From Bdellovibrionaceae bacterium UBA2339 (GTDB lineage: Bacteria > Bdellovibrionota > Bdellovibrionia > Bdellovibrionales > JAMPXM01): a DNA stretch of 64,000 nucleotides. How positions within the stretch are numbered: the first letter of the stretch is position 1; the number at the start of each line of letters is the position of its first letter. The position numbers and the translations under genes are program-made. This document shows positions 37,003-46,052 of the stretch, one piece after another. Where the stretch lies: contig DDUL01000052.1 of assembly GCA_002344785.1 (NCBI GenBank), positions 38,324 to 102,323 of the forward strand, read 5' to 3'. The notes below the pieces were generated by a model that was given only the letters and a program-made list of their open reading frames with translations, was not told the origin of the DNA and made no database searches.

Positions 37003-38085
37003 TCACTGCATATGAATCTGAGTGTCTTGGGGGCCGATGCCTGTGATCGCGCCGCCCATCCAAGGTCCGCCTTCGAAAGTTCGGTCGCTGCTCACGCGGG
37101 CGTCGCCTTCGATGATCAAGCGTGTCCACCAAGCGGCGAAACGCGGAACGGCCTCGGGAATCTTGTGTTCCGAGCCTTGAAGGTAGAGTCGGCTGGCTCG
37201 TTTGGACTTCGGCACCTTCGCCCAAAACTGGTCGTGCACGAAGTTCTGCACATATTGATCTTGTCGCGCGAGCACGAGGTGAACTTTGCCGTCCGGCAAT
37301 TGTGATGCGATGTCGAGAAGCTTCAGGCGGCGCACGCCTTGAACGAGGCGGAACGTGGATTCAAGCTTGAAGGGATGCTCAAGTACGATGGGCTCGGCCA
37401 TCGGATAGGTCGCATAGACGATTTGGCGGAGAAAGTGGTCGTACAGTTGATCATCGGTGGCTGGATTCATCGGAAAGAGCATTCGCGTCTGCGCGATCTG
37501 CGTTTTGATGATCATATCCTGGCTTTCCAGCGGCGCGATGTACGGTGCCATCAAGATCAGCGAAGAGACTCGACGCGGAAATTGCGTCGCGAAGACCGCA
37601 CCGAAGGCGCTGCCATACGACAGTGTCACTAGGTGGGCCGAACGAATGTTGAAGTGATCCATCAAAAGTTTGAGATCTCGAACTTGTTCGACATAATCGA
37701 TGGGAGCCGTGGGGTATCCGTCGCGCACCATGGTTTTCCCGTGGCCCTTCGGATCATAGCGAAGGATGCCCAGGCCCTGACCCTTCAATTCATCGACGTA
37801 GCTTTGCCATACGCCAGTTCGATAGGTCAGTCCGTTGAGCAAAATGGCGACGGGCTTTCCGCGAGCAGGGCGTAGGTAGTCAACGAAGACGCTGTGATTC
37901 GGTCGGAGTTCGACCCAACCTTCGAAACGCGATTGCCGCGTTTTTGCGTCGACACTCTCGCGGTCAACAAACTTCGGATCCAGTGCGCCGCCACCTGCGG
38001 CCTGAGCGCTGTGGGCCGCCAAGGCGAGTGAAATCAGTGCGCAGGCAACTCCCACGCGGAACTTTGTCTTCAATGATGCTTTCAA
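37003..38085 (-). CDS. Exported alpha/beta-hydrolase
   Basis: A 360-residue protein. The N-terminus 'MKASLKTKFRVGVACALISL' followed by 'ALAAHSAQA' is a cleavable signal peptide. The mature part is an alpha/beta hydrolase ('AILLNGLTYRTGVWQSYVDE', 'RYDPKGHGKT', nucleophile in 'LVTLSYGSAFGAV', Asp in 'ARQDQYV', His in 'GSEHKIPEA'). It belongs to the same operon but acts outside the cytoplasm, which suggests that the pathway product is exported or that an external lipid is a substrate. Confidence 0.85.
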   Translation of the reverse strand: MKASLKTKFRVGVACALISLALAAHSAQAAGGGALDPKFVDRESVDAKTRQSRFEGWVELRPNHSVFVDYLRPARGKPVAILLNGLTYRTGVWQSYVDELKGQGLGILRYDPKGHGKTMVRDGYPTAPIDYVEQVRDLKLLMDHFNIRSAHLVTLSYGSAFGAVFATQFPRRVSSLILMAPYIAPLESQDMIIKTQIAQTRMLFPMNPATDDQLYDHFLRQIVYATYPMAEPIVLEHPFKLESTFRLVQGVRRLKLLDIASQLPDGKVHLVLARQDQYVQNFVHDQFWAKVPKSKRASRLYLQGSEHKIPEAVPRFAAWWTRLIIEGDARVSSDRTFEGGPWMGGAITGIGPQDTQIHMQ

Positions 38086-38179
38086 GCTTCCCCCTCAATC
38101 CCCATGACATTCACCCATTCGTCACAAGGCTCAGCCCCTCGCCAAGCCCTGCTCCCCAAATCTGAGCCATTCAAAATCT

Positions 38180-38926
38180 TTAGACCACCAACGCGCCGTC
38201 GACAGAAACGACGGTGCCGCTGATGTACGAGGCCTCTTGGCTGGCCAAGAACAGACACGCGTTCGCGATGTCCTGCGGCTTGCCGAATCGGCCCGCCGGA
38301 ATTTTTTGTTCAATTTGTTGGCGAGCTTCGGCGGGCATCGCCTCCACCATCGGCGTCATCGTGAAACCAGGTGCAACGGCATTGACGGTGAAGCCTTTGC
38401 GCGACAATTCGCGAGCCCAAGTCTTGGTCATGCCAATCACGCCGGCCTTTGCCGCCACATAATTGGTCTGACCGAAGTTACCGTACAAGGCGACAACGGA
38501 AGAGATCGAGATGATGCGCTTGTGAGCTGTGTCTGCGAACTTCGGCATCAGTGCCTTCGTGCAATGAAACACGCCGTTCAAATTCGTATCAATTACGGCT
38601 TCGAAATCCTCGGTCGTCATTTTGCCAAAGGACTTGTCGCGTGTGATGCCGGCGTTGTTGATCAAAACATCAACGGGTGCGGCGAGGCTTTCTGCGGCGG
38701 CCTCGACCGAGGGCATTTTGGAGACATCGACTTGTTGAAAATTCAGGCGATCTTGAAAGCTCGCAAGTTCGGCTCGCGCGGCCGCGATCGAGTCCGCCGA
38801 AAATTCCCAAACGCTGACGCGTGCTCCGGCCTCAAGAAACTGACGAGTGATCTGCAGGCCGATGCCGCGTGCTCCGCCGGTCACCACCACATGCTTTTGC
38901 GAAAAGTCGAATTTGATGTTGCTCAT
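38180..38926 (-). CDS. FabG-like 3-oxoacyl reductase (SDR)
   Basis: A 248-residue classical short-chain dehydrogenase/reductase. 'VVTGGARGIGLQI' binds the cofactor (about residues 14-26), and 'INNAGITRDKSFGKMTTEDF' and 'TNYVAAKAGVIGMTKTWARE' hold the catalytic Tyr-x-x-x-Lys. The sequence is close to FabG/PhaB-type enzymes that reduce 3-oxoacyl-ACP or -CoA with NAD(P)H. It is the first gene of the operon and sits 94 bases before the exported hydrolase. A separate housekeeping fabG should exist elsewhere. Confidence 0.9.
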   Translation of the reverse strand: MSNIKFDFSQKHVVVTGGARGIGLQITRQFLEAGARVSVWEFSADSIAAARAELASFQDRLNFQQVDVSKMPSVEAAAESLAAPVDVLINNAGITRDKSFGKMTTEDFEAVIDTNLNGVFHCTKALMPKFADTAHKRIISISSVVALYGNFGQTNYVAAKAGVIGMTKTWARELSRKGFTVNAVAPGFTMTPMVEAMPAEARQQIEQKIPAGRFGKPQDIANACLFLASQEASYISGTVVSVDGALVV

Positions 38927-39607
38927 GGCTCAGGCTTGTAGGCTTTTGGTCAAGATTGGGTCAACGCCAAAAGAGCTTTCGCTCACCTCAGCGCATTGCG
39001 AGATGTCGCGCTTATGCCCTGCATTAAGTTATTGAAATAACTAATGCCAATCCTTGCTGACTAGAGCAAATACTCTAATTGCACAAAAACTAAACGCACT
39101 TCTTGGGGCACGCAGGGGACACAAGCCAGCGCCGATCCTGAACGCGACAAATTGCCCCTTCGGCGAAGGTGCCCGCAATTCGAGATTGGCCCGAAGCCAG
39201 TACCAACGGTCGCAATGTCTACTTGATTGTCGGACTTCAAAGTGTGAAGACGTCGCGGCTCACATTGTCCCTCACCGAGTCCCGCTTTGGCGAATCGGCC
39301 TCGCTCCGAACTCAGATCTGAAGTCGGTTCGACGCTTGAACTGCTGAAAAATTAAGCCACTTAGGATTGGCCTAACCGCAGACAGCGAGGGCGGAATTCT
39401 TTGAAGCGAGTTTGATTCGGCGGTGGACTCGACGGCCATTATTAGGCAAAAGTAGGGGGCAAATTGTGAACCAAACTTTTCGCTGGGCCGTGGGCTCTGC
39501 TTTGAATTGTTTGAATTGGCACTCTGTGCTTCGGCATCGAGCGCTCGATTCACAAAGCGAAGGTTGAAAATGCTTGGGTCGAACAGCATCTGAGAGGAGT
39601 CCCTGCC
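38927..39607. other. 681-base gap between the acyl operon and the oxidase operon
   Basis: No convincing gene. Near 38935-38964 the minus strand has TTGACC, 18 bases and TACAAG just before the fabG-like gene, which would give an almost leaderless transcript. The imperfect palindrome at 39021-39047 lies 95 bases from the fabG start. A 97-codon frame at 39054-39347 has no Shine-Dalgarno and a composition unlike the neighbours. GAGAGGAG precedes the cytochrome gene at 39608. I see no clear promoter for the oxidase operon. Confidence 0.55.
39021..39047. promoter_or_regulatory. Near-perfect palindrome with 12-bp arms
   Basis: The arms are GCATT(A)AGTTATT and AATAACTAATGC around GA, with a single bulged A in the left arm. 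It lies in the divergent region between the acyl operon (minus) and the cytochrome operon (plus), where a dimeric repressor of the TetR kind could act. No such regulator gene is adjacent. Confidence 0.55.
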
Positions 39608-40186
39608 ATGTCGGGTGGACCAATTGATCCTTCACATCGCGAAGAAACGCAAAGCTCGGTCAATGCGGCCGGTATGCGCATGTTCATCTTCTCCATGGCC
39701 GCGGCCATGTTGTTCTTTGTTTATGTGTCGTTCCTGAGCGGCGGCGTGGACCTTAAAGAAGTGAAAGAAGTGGCGCCCGAGGCCGCGCAAACCGTGGCGG
39801 CTGCAGCACCGGAAAAACCCGTCGATGTTTCTGGCATCACTGAGCCGTGGATCGAGGATGAGCGCATGGTCGCTCATGGCAAAAAACTCTACGGCGTCAA
39901 CTGCGCCGCTTGCCATGGTGCTGAAGGTAAAGGTGACGGCATCGCGGGTGCGAGCCTGAATCCGAAGCCGCGCAATTTGATCGAAGGAAAGTGGAAAAAG
40001 GGCGGCGACTCCCTTGGTCTTTTCACCACGCTCACCAAGGGAATCGAAGGCACTTCGATGCAAGGCTACTCGCACATGCCAGCGAAGGATCGTTGGGCTT
40101 TGGTGCAGTTCATTCGCTCCATCACGACCGACAAAGTGGCCGAAAAAGCTGAAGACGTGGCGAAGAAGGCCGCTTCGCTCAAGTGA
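39608..40186 (+). CDS. Membrane-anchored class I cytochrome c
   Basis: A 192-residue protein with one N-terminal transmembrane helix (about residues 24-45), a flexible Ala/Val linker and a c-type heme domain with 'NCAACHGAEGKGDG' (CxxCH near residue 98) and the axial Met in 'MQGYSHMPAKDRW'. It faces the periplasm and probably passes electrons to the caa3 oxidase encoded just downstream. GGAG precedes the ATG. It is the first gene of the oxidase operon; the SCO gene starts 31 bases after its stop. Confidence 0.9.
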   Translation: MSGGPIDPSHREETQSSVNAAGMRMFIFSMAAAMLFFVYVSFLSGGVDLKEVKEVAPEAAQTVAAAAPEKPVDVSGITEPWIEDERMVAHGKKLYGVNCAACHGAEGKGDGIAGASLNPKPRNLIEGKWKKGGDSLGLFTTLTKGIEGTSMQGYSHMPAKDRWALVQFIRSITTDKVAEKAEDVAKKAASLK

Positions 40187-40217
40187 TTCGAATCGATTCT
40201 TCGAAAGGACTCTCGTC

Positions 40218-41129
40218 TTGATCCAAGCGCTCCGCACTTTCACAACTGTGTCGATCCGCACGAAAGCCCATGTTTGGGCGTCGTGCTGCGCACTTTTTTT
40301 GGTCGGGGCGACGTTGTCGGGCGGGGAGTTCGCTTGGGCCGCTGGGCGTGGCGACATTCACAAGCTCAAAGAAGGTTTTGCGAATGAAGTGCCGAAGCCG
40401 CTTGAAGAAGTGGGCATCGATCCTCGTCAGGGCAGCAAAGTCGATCTGAATTTGAGTTTCACGGATCACGACGGGAAGAAGCTTGCGCTCAAGGATTTGA
40501 TGAGCGACGGCAAGCCGATCTTGCTGAGCTTGGCCTACTACTCTTGTCCCAGTCTTTGTAACTTCCATTTGAATGGCTTGAACGATGCCTTTCGCAAGAT
40601 GCCCAAAGCATTGGGCGAAGAGTTCCGACTTGTCGTCGTGAGCATCGACCCCAGCGAAAAGCCCGAGCTGGCGAAGGCGAAGCGCCAGAGTTACCTCGAG
40701 GCCTATGGCCGCCAAGACGCCGCGGCCGGCTGGCACTTTTTGACCGGCGAAGAGGCTTCCATTCGCGCACTCGCACAGGCCGTTGGTTTTAAGTATCGCT
40801 GGGACGAAAATCAAAAGCAGTGGGCCCACGCCGCAGCGGCGATGGCGATTTCACCAGACGGAACCATCTCGCGCTATCACTATGGCATCACCTTTGATCC
40901 CAAAGTCTTGCGGCTATCGATGATCGAAGCCTCGCAGGGACAGGTCGGCAGCGTGGTCGACAAATTAATCCTCTATTGTTTTCATTTTGATCCCCAAGCC
41001 AACAAGTATGTGTTGGCCGCATTCAACGTCATGCGCGTCGGCGGTCTTTTGATCGTCCTCGTGCTCGGGGCGTTCTTGCTGCCATTTTGGACGAGGAATT
41101 CGAAAGCGAGTGAAGGAGAGATTCGATGA
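40218..41129 (+). CDS. SCO1/SenC copper chaperone
   Basis: A 303-residue thioredoxin-fold protein that delivers copper to the CuA site of cytochrome oxidase. 'SLAYYSCPSLCNFHLNGLND' gives the CxxxC copper ligands, and the third ligand is a distal His, probably in 'ISRYHYGITFD'. There is an N-terminal signal/anchor and a second hydrophobic stretch at the C-terminus (VLAAFNVMRVGGLLIVLVLG), so it may be anchored at both ends. The TTG start at 40218 has AAGGA nine bases upstream. It overlaps ctaC by ATGA. Confidence 0.9.
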   Translation: MIQALRTFTTVSIRTKAHVWASCCALFLVGATLSGGEFAWAAGRGDIHKLKEGFANEVPKPLEEVGIDPRQGSKVDLNLSFTDHDGKKLALKDLMSDGKPILLSLAYYSCPSLCNFHLNGLNDAFRKMPKALGEEFRLVVVSIDPSEKPELAKAKRQSYLEAYGRQDAAAGWHFLTGEEASIRALAQAVGFKYRWDENQKQWAHAAAAMAISPDGTISRYHYGITFDPKVLRLSMIEASQGQVGSVVDKLILYCFHFDPQANKYVLAAFNVMRVGGLLIVLVLGAFLLPFWTRNSKASEGEIR

Positions 41130-42244
41130 ATCGAGGCTCTGAACGCAGTGTGATGCCCCAAATGAAACAGCAGTTAAGCAAGCAAGTGAAGCGGGCCATG
41201 GCCCTCGGCGCGGCCTTGGTTGCGATGTTGGCCGACAAGTCCGTGTTGGCGAGCACATTGATGCCGCCGGCGGTGACCAAGACAGCCGGTGAAGTCGACG
41301 ACATCTATATTTTCTTGCTGGTGTCGAGTTTGATCTCGTTCATCATCTTGATCGGCGGCATGATTTACTTTGTCGTCAAGTATCAGCGTCGATCTGCGAC
41401 CGATAAGACGGCCTACATCACTCACGATCATCGTCTCGAGTTCGCGTGGTCGTTCATCCCCTTGGTGATCTTCATGTTCGTGTTCGCATGGGGCTGGAAA
41501 GTCTATCACGACATGCGCGCCTTTCCGGAGAACGCTCTGGAAGTTCATGTGATGGCGAAGAAGTGGGACTGGCGCTTTCTTTATAAGAATGGCAAGGAAG
41601 TGACTTCCGCCCTCGATGCGAAGAATGAGCGCGTGCCTGCGACGATGGTGGTGCCGGTGAATCGACCGGTGAAGCTCATTATGGCGTCGGAGAAAATTTC
41701 TGCGAACTCGACCGACCCGTCGGATCGCCCCGTGCTCCACTCCTTCTATATTCCCGCGATGCGGATCAAGCAGGACGTGGTTCCTGGTCGATACACAGCG
41801 CTGTGGTTCGAGGCCGAGAAGGAAGGCGATTATTGGGTTTTCTGTACGGAGTATTGCGGAGCCGGCCACTCGGCGATGAAGGCGAAATTGAAGGTGGTCT
41901 CCAACGAAGAGTTTGAAAAGTGGCTGAGCGCGGAAGGCGGCGGTGAGATGTCGTTGGCTGACGTGGGGCGAGGGCTCTTCGGTTCGCAGGCTTGCATCGG
42001 CTGTCACAGTCTCGATGGTTCGCGTCTTGTCGGTCCGAGCTTCAAGGGACTGTTCGGAGCCAAGGCCCACAAAGTCGAGGGCAGCAGCGTTGATGTGAAT
42101 GAAGAATATATTCGCGAAAGCATTCTGAACCCCAACGCCAAAGTCGCCGCGGGCTATCCGCCTGGGGTGATGCCGGCCTATGCCGGTCAGCTCTCGGATG
42201 AACAAATCCTCGCGCTGATCGAATTCATCAAGACTGTGAAGTAA
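41126..42244 (+). CDS. ctaC: Cytochrome c oxidase subunit II fused to cytochrome c (caa3 type)
   Basis: A 372-residue subunit that accepts electrons in the periplasm. It has a signal/anchor, two transmembrane helices, then a cupredoxin domain with CuA ligands (His in 'LHSFYIP', Cys and His in 'CTEYCGAGHSAM' near residue 242) and a C-terminal c-type heme domain with 'ACIGCHSLDG' near residue 290. The fused heme domain defines the caa3 type. It overlaps the SCO gene by 4 bases and precedes ctaD by 16. Confidence 0.95.
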   Translation: MNRGSERSVMPQMKQQLSKQVKRAMALGAALVAMLADKSVLASTLMPPAVTKTAGEVDDIYIFLLVSSLISFIILIGGMIYFVVKYQRRSATDKTAYITHDHRLEFAWSFIPLVIFMFVFAWGWKVYHDMRAFPENALEVHVMAKKWDWRFLYKNGKEVTSALDAKNERVPATMVVPVNRPVKLIMASEKISANSTDPSDRPVLHSFYIPAMRIKQDVVPGRYTALWFEAEKEGDYWVFCTEYCGAGHSAMKAKLKVVSNEEFEKWLSAEGGGEMSLADVGRGLFGSQACIGCHSLDGSRLVGPSFKGLFGAKAHKVEGSSVDVNEEYIRESILNPNAKVAAGYPPGVMPAYAGQLSDEQILALIEFIKTVK

Positions 42245-42260
42245 GGAAGAAGGAGAACTC

Positions 42261-43865
42261 ATGGCATCCGGAAGCACAGCTTCAGCGGCCCATCACGATC
42301 ACAACTATCTCAATCATGAGAAGGGCCTGTGGTCGTGGTTGACGACGTTGGATCACAAACGCATCGGCATTCTCTATTTCATTACCGTCGCGCTCTTCTT
42401 CTTGGTCGGCGGAATCTTCGCGCTGTTGATTCGCACTGAACTTTTCAGTTCGGGTCAGACGATCATGACGGCGGACGATTACACGCGTTCGATGACCTAT
42501 CACGGCGCGATCATGGTGTTCTTCGTGATCATTCCTGGAATTCCCGCCTTCCTGGGCAACTTCTTCCTGCCGATGCAGATCGGCGCGAAGGACGTCGCAT
42601 TTCCGCGTCTGAACTTGCTCAGCTGGTATTGCTTGATCGGTGGCGCTGCGGTCGCGCTGACTTCGCTCGCGTTTGGCGGTGCGGATACAGGTTGGACCTT
42701 CTACACGCCGTATTCGATCAGCATGAAACCCGCTGTGATTTGGATGGTGATGGGTGCATTCATCGCTGGATTCTCGTCGATCCTCACGGGATTGAATTTC
42801 GTGGTCACCACGCACAAGCTGCGTGCGCCCGGCATGACGATGAATCGCATTCCGCTGTTCGTGTGGGCCTTGTACTCAACCGCCATCATCCAAGTTTTGG
42901 CGACTCCGGTTCTGGCCATCACCTTGTTGCTGTTGGCGGCGGAGAACATCTTCGGCATCGGCTTCTTTGATCCCGCGCTCGGCGGCGATCCGGTGTTGTT
43001 CCAACACTTTTTCTGGTTCTACTCGCACCCGGCTGTGTACATCATGATCTTGCCAGCGTTTGGTGTGATCTCGGAACTGATCACGGCATTCTCGCGCAAA
43101 ACGATCTTTGGTTACACAGCGATCGCGTATTCGAGCTTGGCGATCGCGGCGGTGTCCTTCTTCGTTTGGGGCCACCACATGTTCGTGTCGGGTCAGTCGG
43201 AGTGGGCGGGCGTTGTCTTCTCCTTCCTCACGATGTTGGTGGGTGTTCCGACGGCGATTAAGTTGTTCAACTGGATGGCCACGCTTTACAAAGGCTCGAT
43301 CAATTTGTCGGCGCCGATGTTGTACGCTTTGGGCTTCATGTTCTTGTTCACCATCGGTGGCGTGACCGGCATCTTCTTGGCGACAATCGCCACGGACGTT
43401 CACTTCCACGACACCTATTTCGTCGTCGCGCATTTTCACTATGTGATGGTGGGCGGAACCTTGATGGCGATCATGGGCGGCATCTTCTATTGGTTCCCGA
43501 AGATGTTCGGAAAACTGGTGAACGACACCGTCGCTCGCTGGTCTTTCTTCTTCATCTTCATGGGTTTCAACGTGACCTTCTTCCCCCAATTCGTTTTGGG
43601 TTCGATGGGCATGCCCCGACGATACTTCGATTACCTTCCGGAGTACGAGTACTTGAACCAGCTCTCGACGATTGGCGCTTACATGATCGGGATCGGTTTT
43701 GTGATCGGCGGTTGGGCCGTGATTCAAGGTCTGCTCAATGGCAAGCCTTCTGGGCCGAACCCCTGGGGCGCGAAGACCTTGGAATGGACAACGGCATCTC
43801 CGCCTCCGCATGAGAACTTCATTCAACAACCCATTGTGACGGCAGGTCCCTATGAGTACCGCTAA
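42261..43865 (+). CDS. ctaD: Cytochrome c oxidase subunit I
   Basis: The 534-residue catalytic heme-copper subunit of a proton-pumping aerobic oxidase, with about twelve transmembrane helices. Heme a His lies in 'MTYHGAIMVFF', the CuB-cross-linked pair in 'WFYSHPAVYIMILPAFGVIS', the CuB His pair in 'GHHMFVSG', and the a3/a histidines in 'HDTYFVVAHFHYVMVGG'. AAGGAG precedes the ATG. It overlaps ctaE by 14 bases. Confidence 0.98.
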   Translation: MASGSTASAAHHDHNYLNHEKGLWSWLTTLDHKRIGILYFITVALFFLVGGIFALLIRTELFSSGQTIMTADDYTRSMTYHGAIMVFFVIIPGIPAFLGNFFLPMQIGAKDVAFPRLNLLSWYCLIGGAAVALTSLAFGGADTGWTFYTPYSISMKPAVIWMVMGAFIAGFSSILTGLNFVVTTHKLRAPGMTMNRIPLFVWALYSTAIIQVLATPVLAITLLLLAAENIFGIGFFDPALGGDPVLFQHFFWFYSHPAVYIMILPAFGVISELITAFSRKTIFGYTAIAYSSLAIAAVSFFVWGHHMFVSGQSEWAGVVFSFLTMLVGVPTAIKLFNWMATLYKGSINLSAPMLYALGFMFLFTIGGVTGIFLATIATDVHFHDTYFVVAHFHYVMVGGTLMAIMGGIFYWFPKMFGKLVNDTVARWSFFFIFMGFNVTFFPQFVLGSMGMPRRYFDYLPEYEYLNQLSTIGAYMIGIGFVIGGWAVIQGLLNGKPSGPNPWGAKTLEWTTASPPPHENFIQQPIVTAGPYEYR

Positions 43866-44532
43866 AACTGGATCCGGTTATCATCACGCTCATCACTACG
43901 ACAGCGCGGAACATGAATATGTGAGCTCCAAGCAGGGCGTATGGCTCTTTCTCTGCACGGAGATCTTGATGTTCGGTGGCCTCTTTGTGGGCTATGCGAT
44001 CTTCCACCACATCTACCCTGAGATTTTCAAAGTCGGTTCGAAGTTCACCGACTGGCGCTTGGGCGCGGCGAACACTGTTGTGCTGCTGGGAAGCTCGTTC
44101 ACCATGGCCCTTGGCATTTACTACTCGCAGAAAAAAGAGCAGAGCAAAGCCGTGGCGATGTTGGCGATCACAATTCTGTGTGGCGCGATCTTCATGGGCA
44201 TCAAGTACATTGAGTACTCGCACAAGATCCATCTGGGTCTGTTGCCGGGCTCTTGGTACACGGCGGATCCGGCATCGTTGGTGAAGTATGTGGGAGACAT
44301 GGAGATTCCTTCGAATCTGCCGATGTATTTCTCCTTTTACTACATGATGACCGGGATTCACGGCATTCACGTGCTCGTGGGCATGGGCCTGATCGCGTGG
44401 GTGATGATTCGAGCGATGAAGGGCGAGTTCGGTCCGCATTATTACACGCCGGTCGAAGGCGTCGGACTGTTCTGGCATTTGGTCGACTTGGTTTGGATTT
44501 ATCTGTTTCCGCTACTTTACTTGGTGTCGTAA
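43852..44532 (+). CDS. ctaE: Cytochrome c oxidase subunit III
   Basis: A 226-residue polytopic protein with about five transmembrane helices, including 'GVWLFLCTEILMFGGLFVGY', 'GIHGIHVLVGMGLIAW' and the C-terminal 'FWHLVDLVWIYLFPLLYL', all typical of COX III. It overlaps ctaD and is 12 bases from ctaF. It stabilises subunit I and its proton uptake. Confidence 0.96.
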   Translation: MSTAKTGSGYHHAHHYDSAEHEYVSSKQGVWLFLCTEILMFGGLFVGYAIFHHIYPEIFKVGSKFTDWRLGAANTVVLLGSSFTMALGIYYSQKKEQSKAVAMLAITILCGAIFMGIKYIEYSHKIHLGLLPGSWYTADPASLVKYVGDMEIPSNLPMYFSFYYMMTGIHGIHVLVGMGLIAWVMIRAMKGEFGPHYYTPVEGVGLFWHLVDLVWIYLFPLLYLVS

Positions 44533-44544
44533 CGGAGGTCGCAC

Positions 44545-44871
44545 ATGGGACATGGAACGGGACAAGAATCGACTCACGAGCATCATATCATTCCGTTTGC
44601 GACCTACTTGAAGGTGTTCATCTCCCTTCTGGTTTTGACGGTCATCACGGTCGCAGCGGCTCGAGTGGACTTCGGCGCATTGAACGCTGTCGTGGCGTTC
44701 GCCATCGCTTCGGTGAAGGCGGGACTGGTTTTGGCGATCTTCATGCACTTGAAGTACGACGATAAGCTCAACCGAGTGATCATCGGCTCATCGGTGTTCT
44801 TTCTGATCATTCTGTGGATTTTCTGTATTCTGGATATTTTCACGCGCGTGGGCCAAAGCTCCACGCTGTGA
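44545..44871 (+). CDS. ctaF: Cytochrome c oxidase subunit IV
   Basis: A 108-residue small subunit with three transmembrane helices. 'HIIPFATYLKVFISLLVLTV' and 'KAGLVLAIFMHLKYDDKLNR' match the prokaryotic COX4 family. It has a good Shine-Dalgarno (GGAGG). It ends the ctaCDEF block and a terminator follows at 44921. Confidence 0.92.
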   Translation: MGHGTGQESTHEHHIIPFATYLKVFISLLVLTVITVAAARVDFGALNAVVAFAIASVKAGLVLAIFMHLKYDDKLNRVIIGSSVFFLIILWIFCILDIFTRVGQSSTL

Positions 44872-44920
44872 TCGCCGAGCGCCTTTGCTTGTGCGCTAGA
44901 TCTTCATTTGCGAGCTTTGC

Positions 44921-44953
44921 AAGGCCCGTCGCTTTCCGAGCGGTGGGCCTTTT
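44921..44953 (+). terminator. Terminator between ctaF and ctaB
   Basis: The stem is AAGGCCC plus CGCT, paired with AGCG plus GGGCCTT, with two mismatched pairs in the middle. T4 follows. It lies 50 bases after ctaF. Confidence 0.75.
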
Positions 44954-45074
44954 ACGTTATGGCCCTTTGCGCTTCGTGTGTCGACGGAAGGATCTTGGCG
45001 CATTGTTCAAGTTGGCTTGGCCTGGCGCCTAGGGACGAGCGACTGAATTCGAACTCATAGGTGTTGAGATCAAT

Positions 45075-46052
45075 ATGCCTTGTGATGCCTACCGAAGCGA
45101 TCGGCTGGGCTTGACCCGTCGCCCAAATCGGGCGAAAGCCTTGAGCCACATGCGCATGTTTTTCGATCTGACCAAGGGTGGAATTGTCAGCTTCGTCCTC
45201 GTCACGGGGGCAGCGGGCTATGCCATGAGCATGGACTTGGAAGCGCCGGTCAGTTTGGCGCATTTTGTGACGAGCCTTGCGGCCTTGTTCTTTCTCTCAG
45301 CGGGTAGCTTTGCGCTGAATCAAGCTCAGGAAGCTGGACTCGATCTGAAAATGCCGCGCACGCAGCGACGTCCAATTCCCGCGGGCCGAGTGTCGGTGAT
45401 GCAGGCATGGATTCTGGGTGTCGGCTTTGTGCTTTTGGGTGCATTCGCCAGTGTGCTGATTAACACCACCGTTTTGGCTTTGGGACTTGCGACAGTGTTT
45501 CTCTACAACGTGACCTACACGATGTGGTGGAAACGCAAATGGGCCTTTGGCGCCGTGCCGGGTGCGATCCCAGGCGCCATGCCCGTATTGATCGGCTACG
45601 CCGCGAACAACGAGAACATTTGGGCTGCCGAGCCGATGTACTTGTTCCTCATCATGTTCCTCTGGCAGATGCCGCACTTCTGGTCCTTGGCGATTCGATT
45701 CCGCGACGACTACGAACGCGGCGGAATTCCGGTTTTGCCGGCGGTGTTGGGTACTGAGCGAACTTTGTATCACATGGCGCTTTACCTCTTGGCTTATGTC
45801 GCGACGGCGGCGATGGCGCCTTGGTTCACGTCTGCGCGCTGGGCGCATCTCGTGTTGGTATGGCCTTTGGCCTTCTGGGTGTTTTATCAGTTCGTGCTTT
45901 TTTATAAGTCTGTGGTTGAAAAGCATGAGCGATCGCGATGGTTGCCATTCTTTCTTTGGACGAATCTTTCGGTGTTGGTCTTCCTTGCGGCGCCTGTGTT
46001 GGATCGTTGGACCATGCACTGGATGGCTCTGGCGGCATGGGGAGGCGAGTGA
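45075..46052 (+). CDS. ctaB: Protoheme IX farnesyltransferase
   Basis: Integral membrane UbiA-family prenyltransferase that converts heme B to heme O. The 325 residues hold about nine transmembrane helices. The first prenyl-binding motif is 'LNQAQEAGLDLKMPRTQRRP': it follows the N-x3-D-x3-D pattern, with Glu in place of the first Asp. The second region is 'FRDDYERGGIPVLP'. The first 25 residues look extra and have no strong Shine-Dalgarno, so ATG 45150 is also possible. It overlaps ctaA by one base (TGATG). Confidence 0.93.
   Translation: MPCDAYRSDRLGLTRRPNRAKALSHMRMFFDLTKGGIVSFVLVTGAAGYAMSMDLEAPVSLAHFVTSLAALFFLSAGSFALNQAQEAGLDLKMPRTQRRPIPAGRVSVMQAWILGVGFVLLGAFASVLINTTVLALGLATVFLYNVTYTMWWKRKWAFGAVPGAIPGAMPVLIGYAANNENIWAAEPMYLFLIMFLWQMPHFWSLAIRFRDDYERGGIPVLPAVLGTERTLYHMALYLLAYVATAAMAPWFTSARWAHLVLVWPLAFWVFYQFVLFYKSVVEKHERSRWLPFFLWTNLSVLVFLAAPVLDRWTMHWMALAAWGGE

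Noticed and set aside
33582..38926. A canonical oleABCD olefin cluster
   Set aside because: The hydrolases have Ser nucleophiles, the SDR is the short classical type, and the KAS III-like enzyme lacks the His/Asn that OleA needs.
39054..39347. 97-codon plus-strand frame in the gap before the cytochrome gene
   Set aside because: No Shine-Dalgarno, no recognisable domain and codon use unlike the neighbours; it lies in a regulatory gap.
39514..39531. A TGGCAC...TGC sequence that recalls a sigma-54 promoter
   Set aside because: The GG to GC spacing is two bases too short for sigma-54.
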